Positions 42,226 through 50,996 of a stretch of 64,000 nucleotides of DNA are shown here, in pieces; positions within the stretch are counted from its first letter, which is position 1; each line of letters begins with the position of its first letter. Origin of the DNA: Treponema porcinum (lineage in GTDB: Bacteria; Spirochaetota; Spirochaetia; Treponematales; Treponemataceae); assembly GCF_900167145.1 (NCBI RefSeq), contig NZ_FUWG01000005.1, positions 62,001 to 126,000 on the forward strand, in the 5' to 3' direction. The notes under the pieces are model-generated. The model saw only the letters and a program-made list of their open reading frames with translations, was not told the origin of the DNA and ran no database searches. The position numbers and the translations under genes are program-made.

Positions 42226-43092
42226 CTATTCCACGTTTTTGCTCTGTTCGCGAATATTCTCTAAAGAATCTTTTGCCGTAATGACCATAGCCCCTACTTC
42301 TGCAAACTGATTTTTACTGCCGATTGTATTTATTTCGCGGTTCATTTCCTGACAGATAAAATCAAGGCGTTTTCCGGGCGCAGGATTATTTTCAATTTCC
42401 GCTTTCATTGCATCAAGGTGACTGTGAAGGCGGACTATTTCTTCGTTTATTGTGTATTTTACAAGAAGCGCGGCTGTTTCCGTCATAATACGGTTTTCGT
42501 CCGTATGTTCGCCTAAAAGTTCCTTGAATTTTGCCGTAATCTGCTCGCGGAACAACCGTTCCATTTTCGGCTGCCATTCCTTAAAGAAAGAAGCACAGCG
42601 GCATAAATCATCAAGTTTTTTCAGAAGGTCTTTTTTTAGATTTTCACCCTCGCGCGCACGGTCTTTCAAAAACAAATCAAGACAGCAATCAAAAACAGGT
42701 TCAATGAGAGACTTGTACAGGCTCACATCGTAATTCCTGTTAGAATTGAGAACGCCCGGCTGGCTTATTATAAGGCTGAGCGGAATATCGGAGGAATAAC
42801 CTGTTTCCACCGCAATTTTTTTGATTGCATCAAGATATGCTTTGGCCGCATTTGTATCGGCGGAAATTTCAGCGTCAGACTCAAGTTCTTTGATACGCAC
42901 AAAAACATCTACCTTGCCTCGGCACACTTTTTCCGAAATCCGCGCGCGATAGTAACTTTCCAGCTGATTTAAGTACGGCGGAAGGTTTATCGTAAGGTCA
43001 AGAAAGCGCGAATTCACCGATTTTATTTCAACGGACACGACAGCAGTTTCAGTCGAGCGCTCTTCATACGCATATCCAGTCATTGACGTCAT
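42226..43092 (-). CDS. yicC: YicC-family endoribonuclease
   Basis: Conserved stress-related RNase family. I start it at 43092 (MTSMTGYAYEER) because the in-frame TTG upstream is part of the ribosome site TTGGAG. The 288 residues carry the typical N-terminus (MTGYAYEE, VEIKSVNSRFLDLTINLPPY) and C-terminus (RLHSHLDAMKAEIENNPAPG, RLDFICQEMNREINTIGSKN). It forms a pair with the cytidylate-kinase-like gene. Confidence 0.9.
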   Translation of the reverse strand: MTSMTGYAYEERSTETAVVSVEIKSVNSRFLDLTINLPPYLNQLESYYRARISEKVCRGKVDVFVRIKELESDAEISADTNAAKAYLDAIKKIAVETGYSSDIPLSLIISQPGVLNSNRNYDVSLYKSLIEPVFDCCLDLFLKDRAREGENLKKDLLKKLDDLCRCASFFKEWQPKMERLFREQITAKFKELLGEHTDENRIMTETAALLVKYTINEEIVRLHSHLDAMKAEIENNPAPGKRLDFICQEMNREINTIGSKNQFAEVGAMVITAKDSLENIREQSKNVE

Positions 43093-43160
43093 ATAATTCT
43101 CCAAATATTTTCAACCGGTAATAAAAACCGGCATTAAAAATTTTATTTTCAAAACAGTTT

Positions 43161-44639
43161 TTAGTTCAGCAATGCTTTTCCAAGTTTCCAGTTATCACCG
43201 GCACCCATAGTCACGAACAGACAGCCATCCGGATATTTTTCCGAAAGCGGCTTGTCAAGTTCTTCAAGCAGAAAATCCTTTGCATCAAGAATTTCCTCAA
43301 AATAATGAATGTCAGAATTGTATTTCTGCGCTTCTTCAAAAAGAGTCCTGCCGTTTATCGTAAAATCAGCGCTGTTCTCACGGGCAGATGCATAAATTTT
43401 GTGCAGAATAACTACATCAGCATCGCCAAAAGAAGAAGCAAATTCCTTAAGGAGCGCCTGCGTGCGCGAATACGTATGGCTCATAAAATCGACGATGATT
43501 TTCCTGCCCTTGTAAAATTCGCGGTAACCGGCAAGCGTAGTGCGGATTGCCGTAGGGTGATGACCGTAATCGTCTATAATGACAACGGAATTACCGGACG
43601 GCGAAGTATATTTTCCAACAATCTCACTGCGGCGTTTTCCACCGGAAAATTCAGCAAGACCAAGGCGAATCTGCTCGTTATAGTCAGAAGGATTTTTTCC
43701 TGCCGTACGAAGCAGCTGGTATGCAAGCGAAACGGCGGCGGCGGCATCACGGACTTCGTGCTTTCCCGGAACGGTAAGATAAAAATCTCCAGGCAGGCGC
43801 AGGGAGAAATAATTTTTCTCATCCTTCACGTCACCGAACTCAAGGTGATAGTCGCCGGAAGCATTTTCTCCGTACGGAATAAGTTTTATATCAGGACGTT
43901 TTTGACCGGCAATTTCAGCCGTTTCTACAGCGCCGGCGTCATCTGCACAGTAGATAAGTTCGCCGTTCTGCGGAAGCTTACAGATATAGTCAACAAACGC
44001 GTTCCGTATATCTTCGTAAGTCGGATAATAATCCTGATGGTCACTTTCAACGCTTGTAAGAACTATTTTCTGCGGACAGAACGACATAAAATGACGCTGA
44101 TATTCGCACGTTTCGGCAACAAAAAAGTGACGTTCTGCGGAACAGCATCCGGGAGAAGTATAGGTACAGCTGTTCCCGAATGAATTGATGACGCTTCCTG
44201 CCAAAATCTGCACAGGAAGGTCAAGATGCTTTAAAATCGTTCCAGCAAGTCCGGTCGTACTTGTCTTTCCGTGAACGCCGCAAATTCCGCAGGAATACGC
44301 TAAAGAAGAATAACTGCCAAGTGCCTGTGTATATAAAAGGCACGGAATATTCTTTCCGGCGGCGGCAATTAAATCCGGGTTTTTCTGCATAGAATAGGCT
44401 GAAGAATAGACAACATACTGAACGGAGTCCGTAATATTCTTTTCAGAGAAAGGAAGAGCCTGAATTCCAAGTTTTTCAAGAATTTCGTCAGTATAAAAAC
44501 GTTCGCTTACGTCACTTCCGGTAATAACAGCTCCGCGGCTGAACAATATTTCAACAAGGGCTGCCATTCCCGTTCCTTTTATTCCGACAAAGTGAATGTG
44601 AACGCCCTGTAAGTTTTCCGGTAATCCTGCATTTTCCAT
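43161..44639 (-). CDS. murC: UDP-N-acetylmuramate--L-alanine ligase
   Basis: First amino-acid ligase of the peptidoglycan stem peptide, cytoplasmic. The 492 residues show HFVGIKGTGMAALVEILFSR at the N-terminus, the ATP loop GVHGKTSTTG (121-130), ETCEYQRHFMSFCPQKIVLT, LPGDFYLTVPGKHEVRDAAA and DDYGHHPTAIRTTLAGYREF. The GHHPTxI motif is that of MurC/Mpl. Mpl (recycling) is the alternative; MurC is preferred because no other MurC copy is visible, which a whole genome could overturn. Confidence 0.85.
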   Translation of the reverse strand: MENAGLPENLQGVHIHFVGIKGTGMAALVEILFSRGAVITGSDVSERFYTDEILEKLGIQALPFSEKNITDSVQYVVYSSAYSMQKNPDLIAAAGKNIPCLLYTQALGSYSSLAYSCGICGVHGKTSTTGLAGTILKHLDLPVQILAGSVINSFGNSCTYTSPGCCSAERHFFVAETCEYQRHFMSFCPQKIVLTSVESDHQDYYPTYEDIRNAFVDYICKLPQNGELIYCADDAGAVETAEIAGQKRPDIKLIPYGENASGDYHLEFGDVKDEKNYFSLRLPGDFYLTVPGKHEVRDAAAAVSLAYQLLRTAGKNPSDYNEQIRLGLAEFSGGKRRSEIVGKYTSPSGNSVVIIDDYGHHPTAIRTTLAGYREFYKGRKIIVDFMSHTYSRTQALLKEFASSFGDADVVILHKIYASARENSADFTINGRTLFEEAQKYNSDIHYFEEILDAKDFLLEELDKPLSEKYPDGCLFVTMGAGDNWKLGKALLN

Positions 44640-44727
44640 AACAGTATTCTACTGCAATCCGGAATAATGTTCAATTTACTTCAGGTTTTCCTGACGCCCA
44701 GTAATTTTTGCCGCACGTTTTCAGTGT

Positions 44728-45240
44728 TTATTCTGCAAGGCTAAGGTAAATCTGGTCTGCAAGACCGAAACCTGCATTTTTTGTCATACTTGCGGCATAT
44801 TCATCATAAAGCATATCTTCATACATCTGCGAGGCAAAATCGTTTCCGCCTAAGCCGGACTTAGAAACGGTTTTACGCATAGAAGAAAGCACCTGCTTTA
44901 CAAAATAACTTTCAAGTTCCATTGACTTTTCATACAAAGTACTTGTCTTGTCAATCGTCCGCCTTGAAGAATGAGCGCCAGCCTGATTTGCCGCAGCACC
45001 CTGCACAGGCGCATTTTTATCACTTGCCGATTTATACGTACCGGAAAATCCGGTAGTAAAATCACCATTCAACCTTCCTTTTTCCAAAATTTGAGAACTG
45101 GCGACGGTAGACCGTTTTTCACCCTGAATGCGCTCCAGAAGACTTGCAAAATCAGAAGTTTCTTTGTTCATACGTGCAGACTGCAAAGCGCCGTTTCCGT
45201 TTGTCATAACTGATACTGCATTAAGTGCCGCTGTATTCAT
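44728..45240 (-). CDS. FlgJ-like flagellar rod-binding protein
   Basis: The C-terminal 80 of 170 residues match the rod-binding domain of FlgJ: SMELESYFVKQVLSSMRKTV, then GGNDFASQMYEDMLYDEYAA and GFGLADQIYLSL. The muramidase half of enterobacterial FlgJ is absent, as is usual in spirochaetes. It likely acts in the periplasm in assembly of the rod of the periplasmic flagella. It follows flgG by 32 bases in the same operon. Confidence 0.85.
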   Translation of the reverse strand: MNTAALNAVSVMTNGNGALQSARMNKETSDFASLLERIQGEKRSTVASSQILEKGRLNGDFTTGFSGTYKSASDKNAPVQGAAANQAGAHSSRRTIDKTSTLYEKSMELESYFVKQVLSSMRKTVSKSGLGGNDFASQMYEDMLYDEYAASMTKNAGFGLADQIYLSLAE

Positions 45241-45272
45241 TATCTACCGCCTTTATTCTTCAAAAATCAAAC

Positions 45273-46067
45273 TTATCGCTTTAAGTTTGCCGCTGTACTG
45301 AGCATACTGTCTGTTGTCTGTACGGCTTTTGAGTTGAACTCATACGCACGCTGCGCAACAATCATCTGAACCATCTCGTTTACAACGGATACGTTTGACA
45401 TTTCAAGGAATTTGTGGCGCGTATCACCAAAACCGTCATAACCAGGTGTTCCGCCGAAAGCCTCTCCGGAAGCGTTTGTCTGGACGAACAAATTGTCGCC
45501 GTCTGCCTGGAGACCTACGCTGTTCGGAAAGCGGAACAGTTCAAGCTGCCCTACTTCAACAGGTTCGTTTCCGCCATTTACTTTTACGCTCACGCGACCG
45601 GTCTGCGTAATGTTGAGGGTAGAAACGTCGTAGCCTTCAGGAAGAATAATCTCCGGCTGAACTCGAAGACCATTTGAGTTTACCAGCTGACCGTTTGAGT
45701 CAACCTTAAACGAACCGTCGCGCGTATAAGCATAGCTTCCGTCGTATTTCTGAACGCGGAAAAATCCTTCTCCAACAATAGCAACGTCGGTATCAACGCC
45801 GGTATTCTGCAATGACCCCTGCTTCATAATCCGCTGAGTTGCGGCAATCTTTACACCGCTTCCCTGCTGAATTCCAACAGGAGTAACAGTGTCTTCCGTC
45901 GCAGGAGTTCCGGCAAGCTTTACGTTCTGATATACCAGATCTTCAAATTCAACGCGCTGCTGCTTGTAGCCTGTCGTGTTTACATTAGAAAGATTGTTTG
46001 AAATTGCATCTATATTTGCCTGCTGACCGTTCATTCCGGTTGCAGCTGTCCATAAACTTCGTACCAT
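45273..46067 (-). CDS. flgG: Flagellar basal-body rod protein FlgG
   Basis: Distal rod protein. The 264 residues have the N-terminal rod/hook motif (MVRSLWTAATGMNGQQANID, AISNNLSNVNTTGYKQQRV), the FlgG core (GEGFFRVQKYDGSYAYTRDG) and the C-terminal heptad end (LEMSNVSVVNEMVQMIVAQR, AYEFNSKAVQTTDSMLSTAA). Length is that of FlgG. It is 25 bases downstream of the FlgF-type gene. Confidence 0.95.
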   Translation of the reverse strand: MVRSLWTAATGMNGQQANIDAISNNLSNVNTTGYKQQRVEFEDLVYQNVKLAGTPATEDTVTPVGIQQGSGVKIAATQRIMKQGSLQNTGVDTDVAIVGEGFFRVQKYDGSYAYTRDGSFKVDSNGQLVNSNGLRVQPEIILPEGYDVSTLNITQTGRVSVKVNGGNEPVEVGQLELFRFPNSVGLQADGDNLFVQTNASGEAFGGTPGYDGFGDTRHKFLEMSNVSVVNEMVQMIVAQRAYEFNSKAVQTTDSMLSTAANLKR

Positions 46068-46092
46068 ATTAAAACTCCGCTATCAAAATTTC

Positions 46093-46893
46093 CTATCTGT
46101 TAAAAACTGCCGTTTTTGTCCACAGCGTTCCCATCATACTGTCTTCGCTCGTAATCGTCTTTTGATTTGCCTCATACGCGCGGTTTACTTCAATCATCTG
46201 AACCATCTCGTTTACGACATTTACGTTTGACGTTTCCATATAGCCCTGAAGGAAGCGCGGGCGGTCATTTCCCTCTGCAATGACGGCAGAACCGGAAATA
46301 TCAGTTGAACGGTACAAATTTGCGCCTGTTTTCTGAAGATAGCGCTCATTGTCAAAACGGACTGTCTTGAAACGGTCTATAACCTCGTTCGTGTCCTGTG
46401 AATAAATCATTCCGTCTTCATTAACGGTGAATTTATCGTCCGTAACATAGATATATCCGCTTTCGCCAAGAACAGGATATCCGTCTTTTGTTTCAAGGAT
46501 ACCTTCTTTTCCAACCAGAAAATTTCCGTCACGGGTATAGCGTTCGCCAGCAGGTGTCTGCACAGCAAAAAAACCTTTTCCTGAAAAAGCTATATCTGTA
46601 TTTGAATCAGTTTGTCTGAAAGAGCCTTGCGTAAAATCTGTGTAATTTTCGTTCGTTTCAACGCCAAGTCCAAGTTTTCCGATAACAGGAGCTGCATCTG
46701 CAGAGCCGAACGGCGTTTCGTACACGCCGTCAAGATTCATACGTCTGATTAAAAGTTCCGAAAAAGACTTGCTTACCGTTACGTCGCGCTTGTAGCCTGC
46801 CGTATCAACATTGGCAAGATTGTTAGAAATCGCATCAAGCCTGTTCTGCTGTGCGTTCATTCCGCTTGCGCCTGTATACCATCCACGAATCAT
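46093..46893 (-). CDS. flgF: Flagellar basal-body rod protein, FlgF/FlgG-like
   Basis: Proximal rod protein. I start it at 46893 (MIRGWYTGASGMNAQQNRLD), preceded by TTGGAGG. It has the rod motif (AISNNLANVDTAGYKRDV), a middle domain (FSGKGFFAVQTPAGERYTRD) and the rod C-terminus (METSNVNVVNEMVQMIEVNR, AYEANQKTITSEDSMMGTLW). It is 266 residues, 30-odd percent identical to the downstream FlgG by eye, and first in the operon. FlgF is more likely than a second FlgG, but the two are hard to separate. Confidence 0.88.
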   Translation of the reverse strand: MIRGWYTGASGMNAQQNRLDAISNNLANVDTAGYKRDVTVSKSFSELLIRRMNLDGVYETPFGSADAAPVIGKLGLGVETNENYTDFTQGSFRQTDSNTDIAFSGKGFFAVQTPAGERYTRDGNFLVGKEGILETKDGYPVLGESGYIYVTDDKFTVNEDGMIYSQDTNEVIDRFKTVRFDNERYLQKTGANLYRSTDISGSAVIAEGNDRPRFLQGYMETSNVNVVNEMVQMIEVNRAYEANQKTITSEDSMMGTLWTKTAVFNR

Positions 46894-46936
46894 TACTGTA
46901 CCTCCAAGACCCTGCGGCATCTGATGCCGTTACTTT

Positions 46937-46965
46937 ATAATCGGAATTAAAAAAGGCGTTATTTA
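46937..46965 (-). promoter_or_regulatory. Candidate sigma28-type flagellar promoter
   Basis: On the minus strand TAAA, then 17 bases, then CCGATTAT, which resembles the flagellar consensus TAAA-N15-GCCGATAA with a spacer about one base long. It lies 43 bases before the flgF start. Confidence 0.35.
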
Positions 46966-47020
46966 GGAAAACTTGCAGAAAAAATCGTATAGTTTCGCAG
47001 AGCGTTTCCCCTTTTTTTTG

Positions 47021-47048
47021 TTGTAAAAACAGACAATGAAGCTATAAT
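47021..47048 (+). promoter_or_regulatory. glgC promoter with leaderless layout
   Basis: TTGTAA and a perfect TATAAT are spaced by 16 bases. Six bases (AAAGTT) separate the -10 from the ATG at 47055, so transcription should begin at or next to the ATG. No Shine-Dalgarno is present. Confidence 0.6.
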
Positions 47049-47054
47049 AAAGTT

Positions 47055-48344
47055 ATGACTAACAATAAGAACGAGCCGCGTGTCCTTGCCTTGATTTTAG
47101 GCGGCGGAAAAGGCACAAGATTATATCCTCTTACAAAAGAACGCTCAAAGCCAGCTGTTTCTTTCGGCGGTAAATACAGAATTGTAGACATTCCGATTTC
47201 AAACTGCATTAACTCAGGTTATAAAAAAATTTACCTTTTAACGCAGTTTAATTCTGCGTCCCTTCACCTGCACATAACAAATTCATATAATTTCGACCGT
47301 TTTTCTTCGGGATTTGTAGAAATTCTTGCCGCAGAGCAGACTCTTGAACATTCCGGATGGTATGAAGGAACGGCTGATTCCGTGCGAAAGGGACTCGTCC
47401 ACTGCCGCTCGCAGCATCCGACCCACTACATAATTCTTTCCGGCGACCAGCTGTACCGTATGGATTTGCGTGCATTCTTCGAGGCGCACCTTAAGTCAAA
47501 CGCTGATATTTCCGTTGCAACAACGGCAGTTACGCGCGAAGCGGCATCGGGCTTCGGAATAATGCAGATTGACTCAAACAATAAAATCAATTCCTTTATT
47601 GAAAAACCTGCAAAAGATATGGACATTGAAAGCTGGAAAATTCCGCAGGAATCACGGGGTGCGCTTCCTGCAAACAAAAAATACCTTGCGTCAATGGGAA
47701 TTTACATTTTCAACACAGAGGCACTTGAAAAAGTCCTTGACAGCAGTTTTACCGACTTCGGAAAAGAGATTATTCCGCACGCAATCAAGCAGATGAACGT
47801 AAATTCCTATATTTTCGACGGTTACTGGGAAGACATTGGAACGATAAAAAATTTTTATGACGCAAACATCCAGCTGACAGACATAAATCCGCAGTTCAAC
47901 TTCTATGAAGAAGACGAGCCGATTTATACGCATATGCGAAACCTTCCGCCGTCAAAAATAAACAGTGCTCAGATGACCGCAACTCTCACTTCCGAAGGGT
48001 GCGTCATCACCGACTGCAAGATACACCGCTCTATAATCGGACTTCGTTCTATAATTGAGAATAATACAGTGCTTGACGGTGTTGTAATGATGGGTGCAGA
48101 TTTTTACGAAACGCGTGAAGAAAAAAATACAAACAAGAAAAAAAATATTCCGACGCTTGGAATCGGACGGAACTGCCACATTACAAAAGCAATTATAGAT
48201 AAGAATGCCAGAATCGGAAACAACGTCCGGATTAACGTTGACGGAAAAAAATATGAAGACGGTGACCACGGAAGTTTCTACAGCGCCGACGGAATTATCG
48301 TCATCAGAAAAGGCGCTGTAATTCCTGACGGAACTGTAATCTAA
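47055..48344 (+). CDS. glgC: Glucose-1-phosphate adenylyltransferase
   Basis: Makes ADP-glucose for glycogen synthesis. The 429 residues show the pyrophosphorylase loop LILGGGKGTRLYPLTKERSK (GGGKGTRL), KPAVSFGGKYRIVDIPISNC, the GTADSVRKG region, ILSGDQLYRMD, SFIEKPAKD and a C-terminal left-handed beta-helix (GRNCHITKAIIDKNARIGNN). It is the natural partner of the glgA-like gene at 12-13.5 kb. Monocistronic, divergent from the flagellar operon. Confidence 0.95.
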   Translation: MTNNKNEPRVLALILGGGKGTRLYPLTKERSKPAVSFGGKYRIVDIPISNCINSGYKKIYLLTQFNSASLHLHITNSYNFDRFSSGFVEILAAEQTLEHSGWYEGTADSVRKGLVHCRSQHPTHYIILSGDQLYRMDLRAFFEAHLKSNADISVATTAVTREAASGFGIMQIDSNNKINSFIEKPAKDMDIESWKIPQESRGALPANKKYLASMGIYIFNTEALEKVLDSSFTDFGKEIIPHAIKQMNVNSYIFDGYWEDIGTIKNFYDANIQLTDINPQFNFYEEDEPIYTHMRNLPPSKINSAQMTATLTSEGCVITDCKIHRSIIGLRSIIENNTVLDGVVMMGADFYETREEKNTNKKKNIPTLGIGRNCHITKAIIDKNARIGNNVRINVDGKKYEDGDHGSFYSADGIIVIRKGAVIPDGTVI

Positions 48345-48379
48345 AGATAAACCGGCTATTGATTTGAGACTGCGGAAGC

Positions 48380-49726
48380 CTAGTCTTCTGCAGTGCTGCC
48401 GAGTTTTCTGTTCAAAGTCTTGCGTTCTATTCCAAGAATTTCTGCGGTCCTGGATTTATTTCCCTTGTTCGCCGCAAGATTTTGCTGAATGATTATCTTT
48501 TCCGCCTCTTCAAGCGTAATTCCGAACGGAACGGAAATTGAGCCTTCCCCCTGATATTCGCTGATTGACGGCGGCAAATCTTCAAGCGTAACCTTCGTGC
48601 CGGAACACATAACGCAGGCGCTTTCTATACAGTTCTGAAGCTGTCTGATATTTCCCGGCCAGTTATACTTATATAAAGCGCTGCGTGCACGGTTATCAAC
48701 ACCTGTAATGGACTTTCCGTTTTCCTCGCTGAATTTCTTGACGAATGCATCTACAAGCAGCGGAATATCGTCCTTTCGTTCGCGCAGGGCAGGAACAGGG
48801 ATACTTACAACGTTCAGGCGGTAGTACAAGTCTTCGCGGAAACGGCCGGCCTTTACCTCTTCCGCAAGATTTCTGTTCGTAGCCGCAACTACGCGTACGT
48901 CAACTTCAAGCGTTTCTTCGCCACCGACGCGCTCGAATTTTTTTTCCTGAAGAACACGAAGCAACTTGATTTGGGTAGACTGATTTATCTCGCCTATTTC
49001 ATCAAGAAAAATCGTTCCGCCGTGCGCAAGTTCAAAGCGCCCTTTTTTCATACTGTCTGCCCCGGTGTAAGCGCCTTTTTCGTGCCCGAACAGCTCGCTT
49101 TCAAGCAGAGATTCACTGAGTGCGGCGCAATGCACTTTTATAAATGAATTGTTTTTTCGCGGTGAAAGCGAATGGATTGCATCCGCAACAAGTTCCTTTC
49201 CAACGCCGCTTTCTCCGGTAATGAGAACGCTCGCTTTTGACGGCGCAACTTTTTCAACAAGATTGAAAACCTTTTGAATTTCTGCGCTTTTTCCTATCAT
49301 CTTGCCGAACGAATGAACTGTATCAAGTTCTGACAAAAGCATTTTGTGCTTAAGGGAAAGTTCCCTTGTTTCAAGCGCACGTTTTACGATTGCGTTCAGC
49401 TGATCAAGATTAAGCGGTTTTGTCAGGAAATCATACGCACCGTTTTTCATTGCATCTACCGCGGCATCAATACTGCCGTGTCCGGTAAGTACAATTACAG
49501 GAATTCCAGGCGTTTCCGTCGTTACGCGGCGCAGGACTTCTTCGCCGGAAATGCCGTCCATACGCAGGTCTGTTACTACAAGGTCAATGTCGCCCTTGCT
49601 TACAAGTTCAAGTCCCTGCCTGCCGTTTGAAGCCGTACGGACTGTATAGTCCTCCATTTCAAAATTCGAAGCAAGTCCGTTCCTGATATTTTCTTCATCA
49701 TCTATTACAAGAATTGTAAATTTCAT
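48380..49726 (-). CDS. Sigma54-dependent response regulator (NtrC/AtoC family)
   Basis: Activator of RpoN-type promoters. The 448 residues contain a receiver domain (phosphoacceptor Asp53 in VVTDLRMDG, LTKP with the conserved Lys), an AAA+ domain with Walker A GESGVGKE (171-178), the sigma54-contact loop GAYTGA (218-223; GAFTGA in most), Walker B GGTIFLDEIGEI, and a C-terminal Fis-type helix-turn-helix (TAEILGIERKTLNRKL). It is 31 bases downstream of its probable kinase. The target genes are not evident; I found no -24/-12 promoter in this window. Confidence 0.93.
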   Translation of the reverse strand: MKFTILVIDDEENIRNGLASNFEMEDYTVRTASNGRQGLELVSKGDIDLVVTDLRMDGISGEEVLRRVTTETPGIPVIVLTGHGSIDAAVDAMKNGAYDFLTKPLNLDQLNAIVKRALETRELSLKHKMLLSELDTVHSFGKMIGKSAEIQKVFNLVEKVAPSKASVLITGESGVGKELVADAIHSLSPRKNNSFIKVHCAALSESLLESELFGHEKGAYTGADSMKKGRFELAHGGTIFLDEIGEINQSTQIKLLRVLQEKKFERVGGEETLEVDVRVVAATNRNLAEEVKAGRFREDLYYRLNVVSIPVPALRERKDDIPLLVDAFVKKFSEENGKSITGVDNRARSALYKYNWPGNIRQLQNCIESACVMCSGTKVTLEDLPPSISEYQGEGSISVPFGITLEEAEKIIIQQNLAANKGNKSRTAEILGIERKTLNRKLGSTAED

Positions 49727-49757
49727 AGCAGTTCACCTTTTTTCCGTCAATTTTCCG

Positions 49758-50996
49758 TCAGCTTTCTATAAGTTTTCTATCTGTCTGCGGTACAGGAATA
49801 GAAAGCACAAATGAAGTTCCCTTCCCCTGTTCTGACTTAACCTGAATATCGCCGGAAAACTCTTTTATAATTTTATAGACCATCGTCATTCCAAGACCAG
49901 TACCGTTCGCTTTTGTCGTAAAATACGGCTCGAAAATCCGCGCCGCCGTTTCTCCGCTCATTCCGGTTCCGTTATCTTCAACCGCAATCAGAATTTTATC
50001 ATACGATTCCGAAACAGTTATGATAATCTTACCGGTCATATCCTTCTTTTCCGGCTGATTTTCCTGCGCACAGCAGCTGTCGCCGTAACGTTCCTTGATT
50101 GCCGCAAACGCATTCTGAATAAGATTGATGACGGCTTCGCGGAAGAGTTTTTCGTCAATAAGAAGGCGCGGACAGTTTGACGGAGCGTTAAGGACAAGCG
50201 AAACGCACGACTTGTTGAATTCAGGCGCAAAAAATTCAACGATATTGGAAAGAACTTTCACCGGATTGGAAAGAGTAAGCTCCGCCTTTACAGGGCGCAC
50301 CGCAAACAGAAAATCCATCACAAGTTTGTTCAGGTTTTCAATTTCTTCATTAACTACGTCAAGATGTTCCTCAAGCAGTTTTTTGTCAGGGAGCATTCCG
50401 TCCGTACTGCGCTTTTTGTTTACCGCACGCTGAATAAGCTGAATGTGAATTGAAATTGCGCCCAGCGGATTTTTTATTTCGTGCGCCATTCCGGCAGCAA
50501 GATTTGTAAGGCCAGCCATATTTTCCATACGGCGGAGCTTCACCTCCTGCTTGCGTTTTTCCGTAATATCATAAATTTTTATGATGTTTCCGCGCATTTC
50601 CGAATTGTGCACCAGAGAAAAAATAGACACCGTAAGAAAACGGACTGAACCGATTGAATCAGTCGTTGTAAATTCCTCAGAAACATTAGTCTTATCTTCA
50701 TCTGCACATTTTTTAAGGAACTCGGAAATCTCCGGTTCGGAAATAAATTCCCACACGCGCAGATTTTCACCTTTTGCTTCGTCAGAATAATACATAAACG
50801 AAAGATAGCGTTCGGCAATTTTATTTATTTTCAAAATCTTCCATTCGCGGTCAACAACAATCAGACCGGTAGAAAGCGACTCAAGAATAGAGTCAAGCAT
50901 TTCGTTTTCGGTCGTAATGGAATTCAAGACTGTTTTCAGCTGCTCCTGAGAAAGCTTGGGGAGCATTTCGGAAACACGTTTTACATAATCACGCAT
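49758..50996 (-). CDS. Soluble sensor histidine kinase (PAS-HisKA-HATPase)
   Basis: Likely partner of the NtrC-type regulator. The 412 residues have no membrane helix. A PAS-like domain lies at about 30-145 (LSTGLIVVDREWKILKINKI), the phospho-His is His172 in GMAHEIKNPLGAISIHIQLI, and the ATPase domain shows VINLIQNAFAAIKER (N box), VEDNGTGMSGE (G1) and TKANGTGLGMTMVYKIIKEF (G2). The NtrB-like layout suggests sensing of an internal signal. Its start overlaps the holB end by 16 bases, so it belongs to the holB-cvpA-murG transcript. Confidence 0.92.
   Translation of the reverse strand: MRDYVKRVSEMLPKLSQEQLKTVLNSITTENEMLDSILESLSTGLIVVDREWKILKINKIAERYLSFMYYSDEAKGENLRVWEFISEPEISEFLKKCADEDKTNVSEEFTTTDSIGSVRFLTVSIFSLVHNSEMRGNIIKIYDITEKRKQEVKLRRMENMAGLTNLAAGMAHEIKNPLGAISIHIQLIQRAVNKKRSTDGMLPDKKLLEEHLDVVNEEIENLNKLVMDFLFAVRPVKAELTLSNPVKVLSNIVEFFAPEFNKSCVSLVLNAPSNCPRLLIDEKLFREAVINLIQNAFAAIKERYGDSCCAQENQPEKKDMTGKIIITVSESYDKILIAVEDNGTGMSGETAARIFEPYFTTKANGTGLGMTMVYKIIKEFSGDIQVKSEQGKGTSFVLSIPVPQTDRKLIES

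Noticed and set aside
46921..47054. Sigma54 promoter for the flagellar genes
   Set aside because: No GG-N10-GC pair of elements could be found in the divergent gap; the sigma28-like sequence fits better.
48365..48400. Terminator between glgC and the response regulator
   Set aside because: ACTGCGGAAG/CTTCTGCAGT can pair, but there is no T run and most of it is coding sequence of the regulator.
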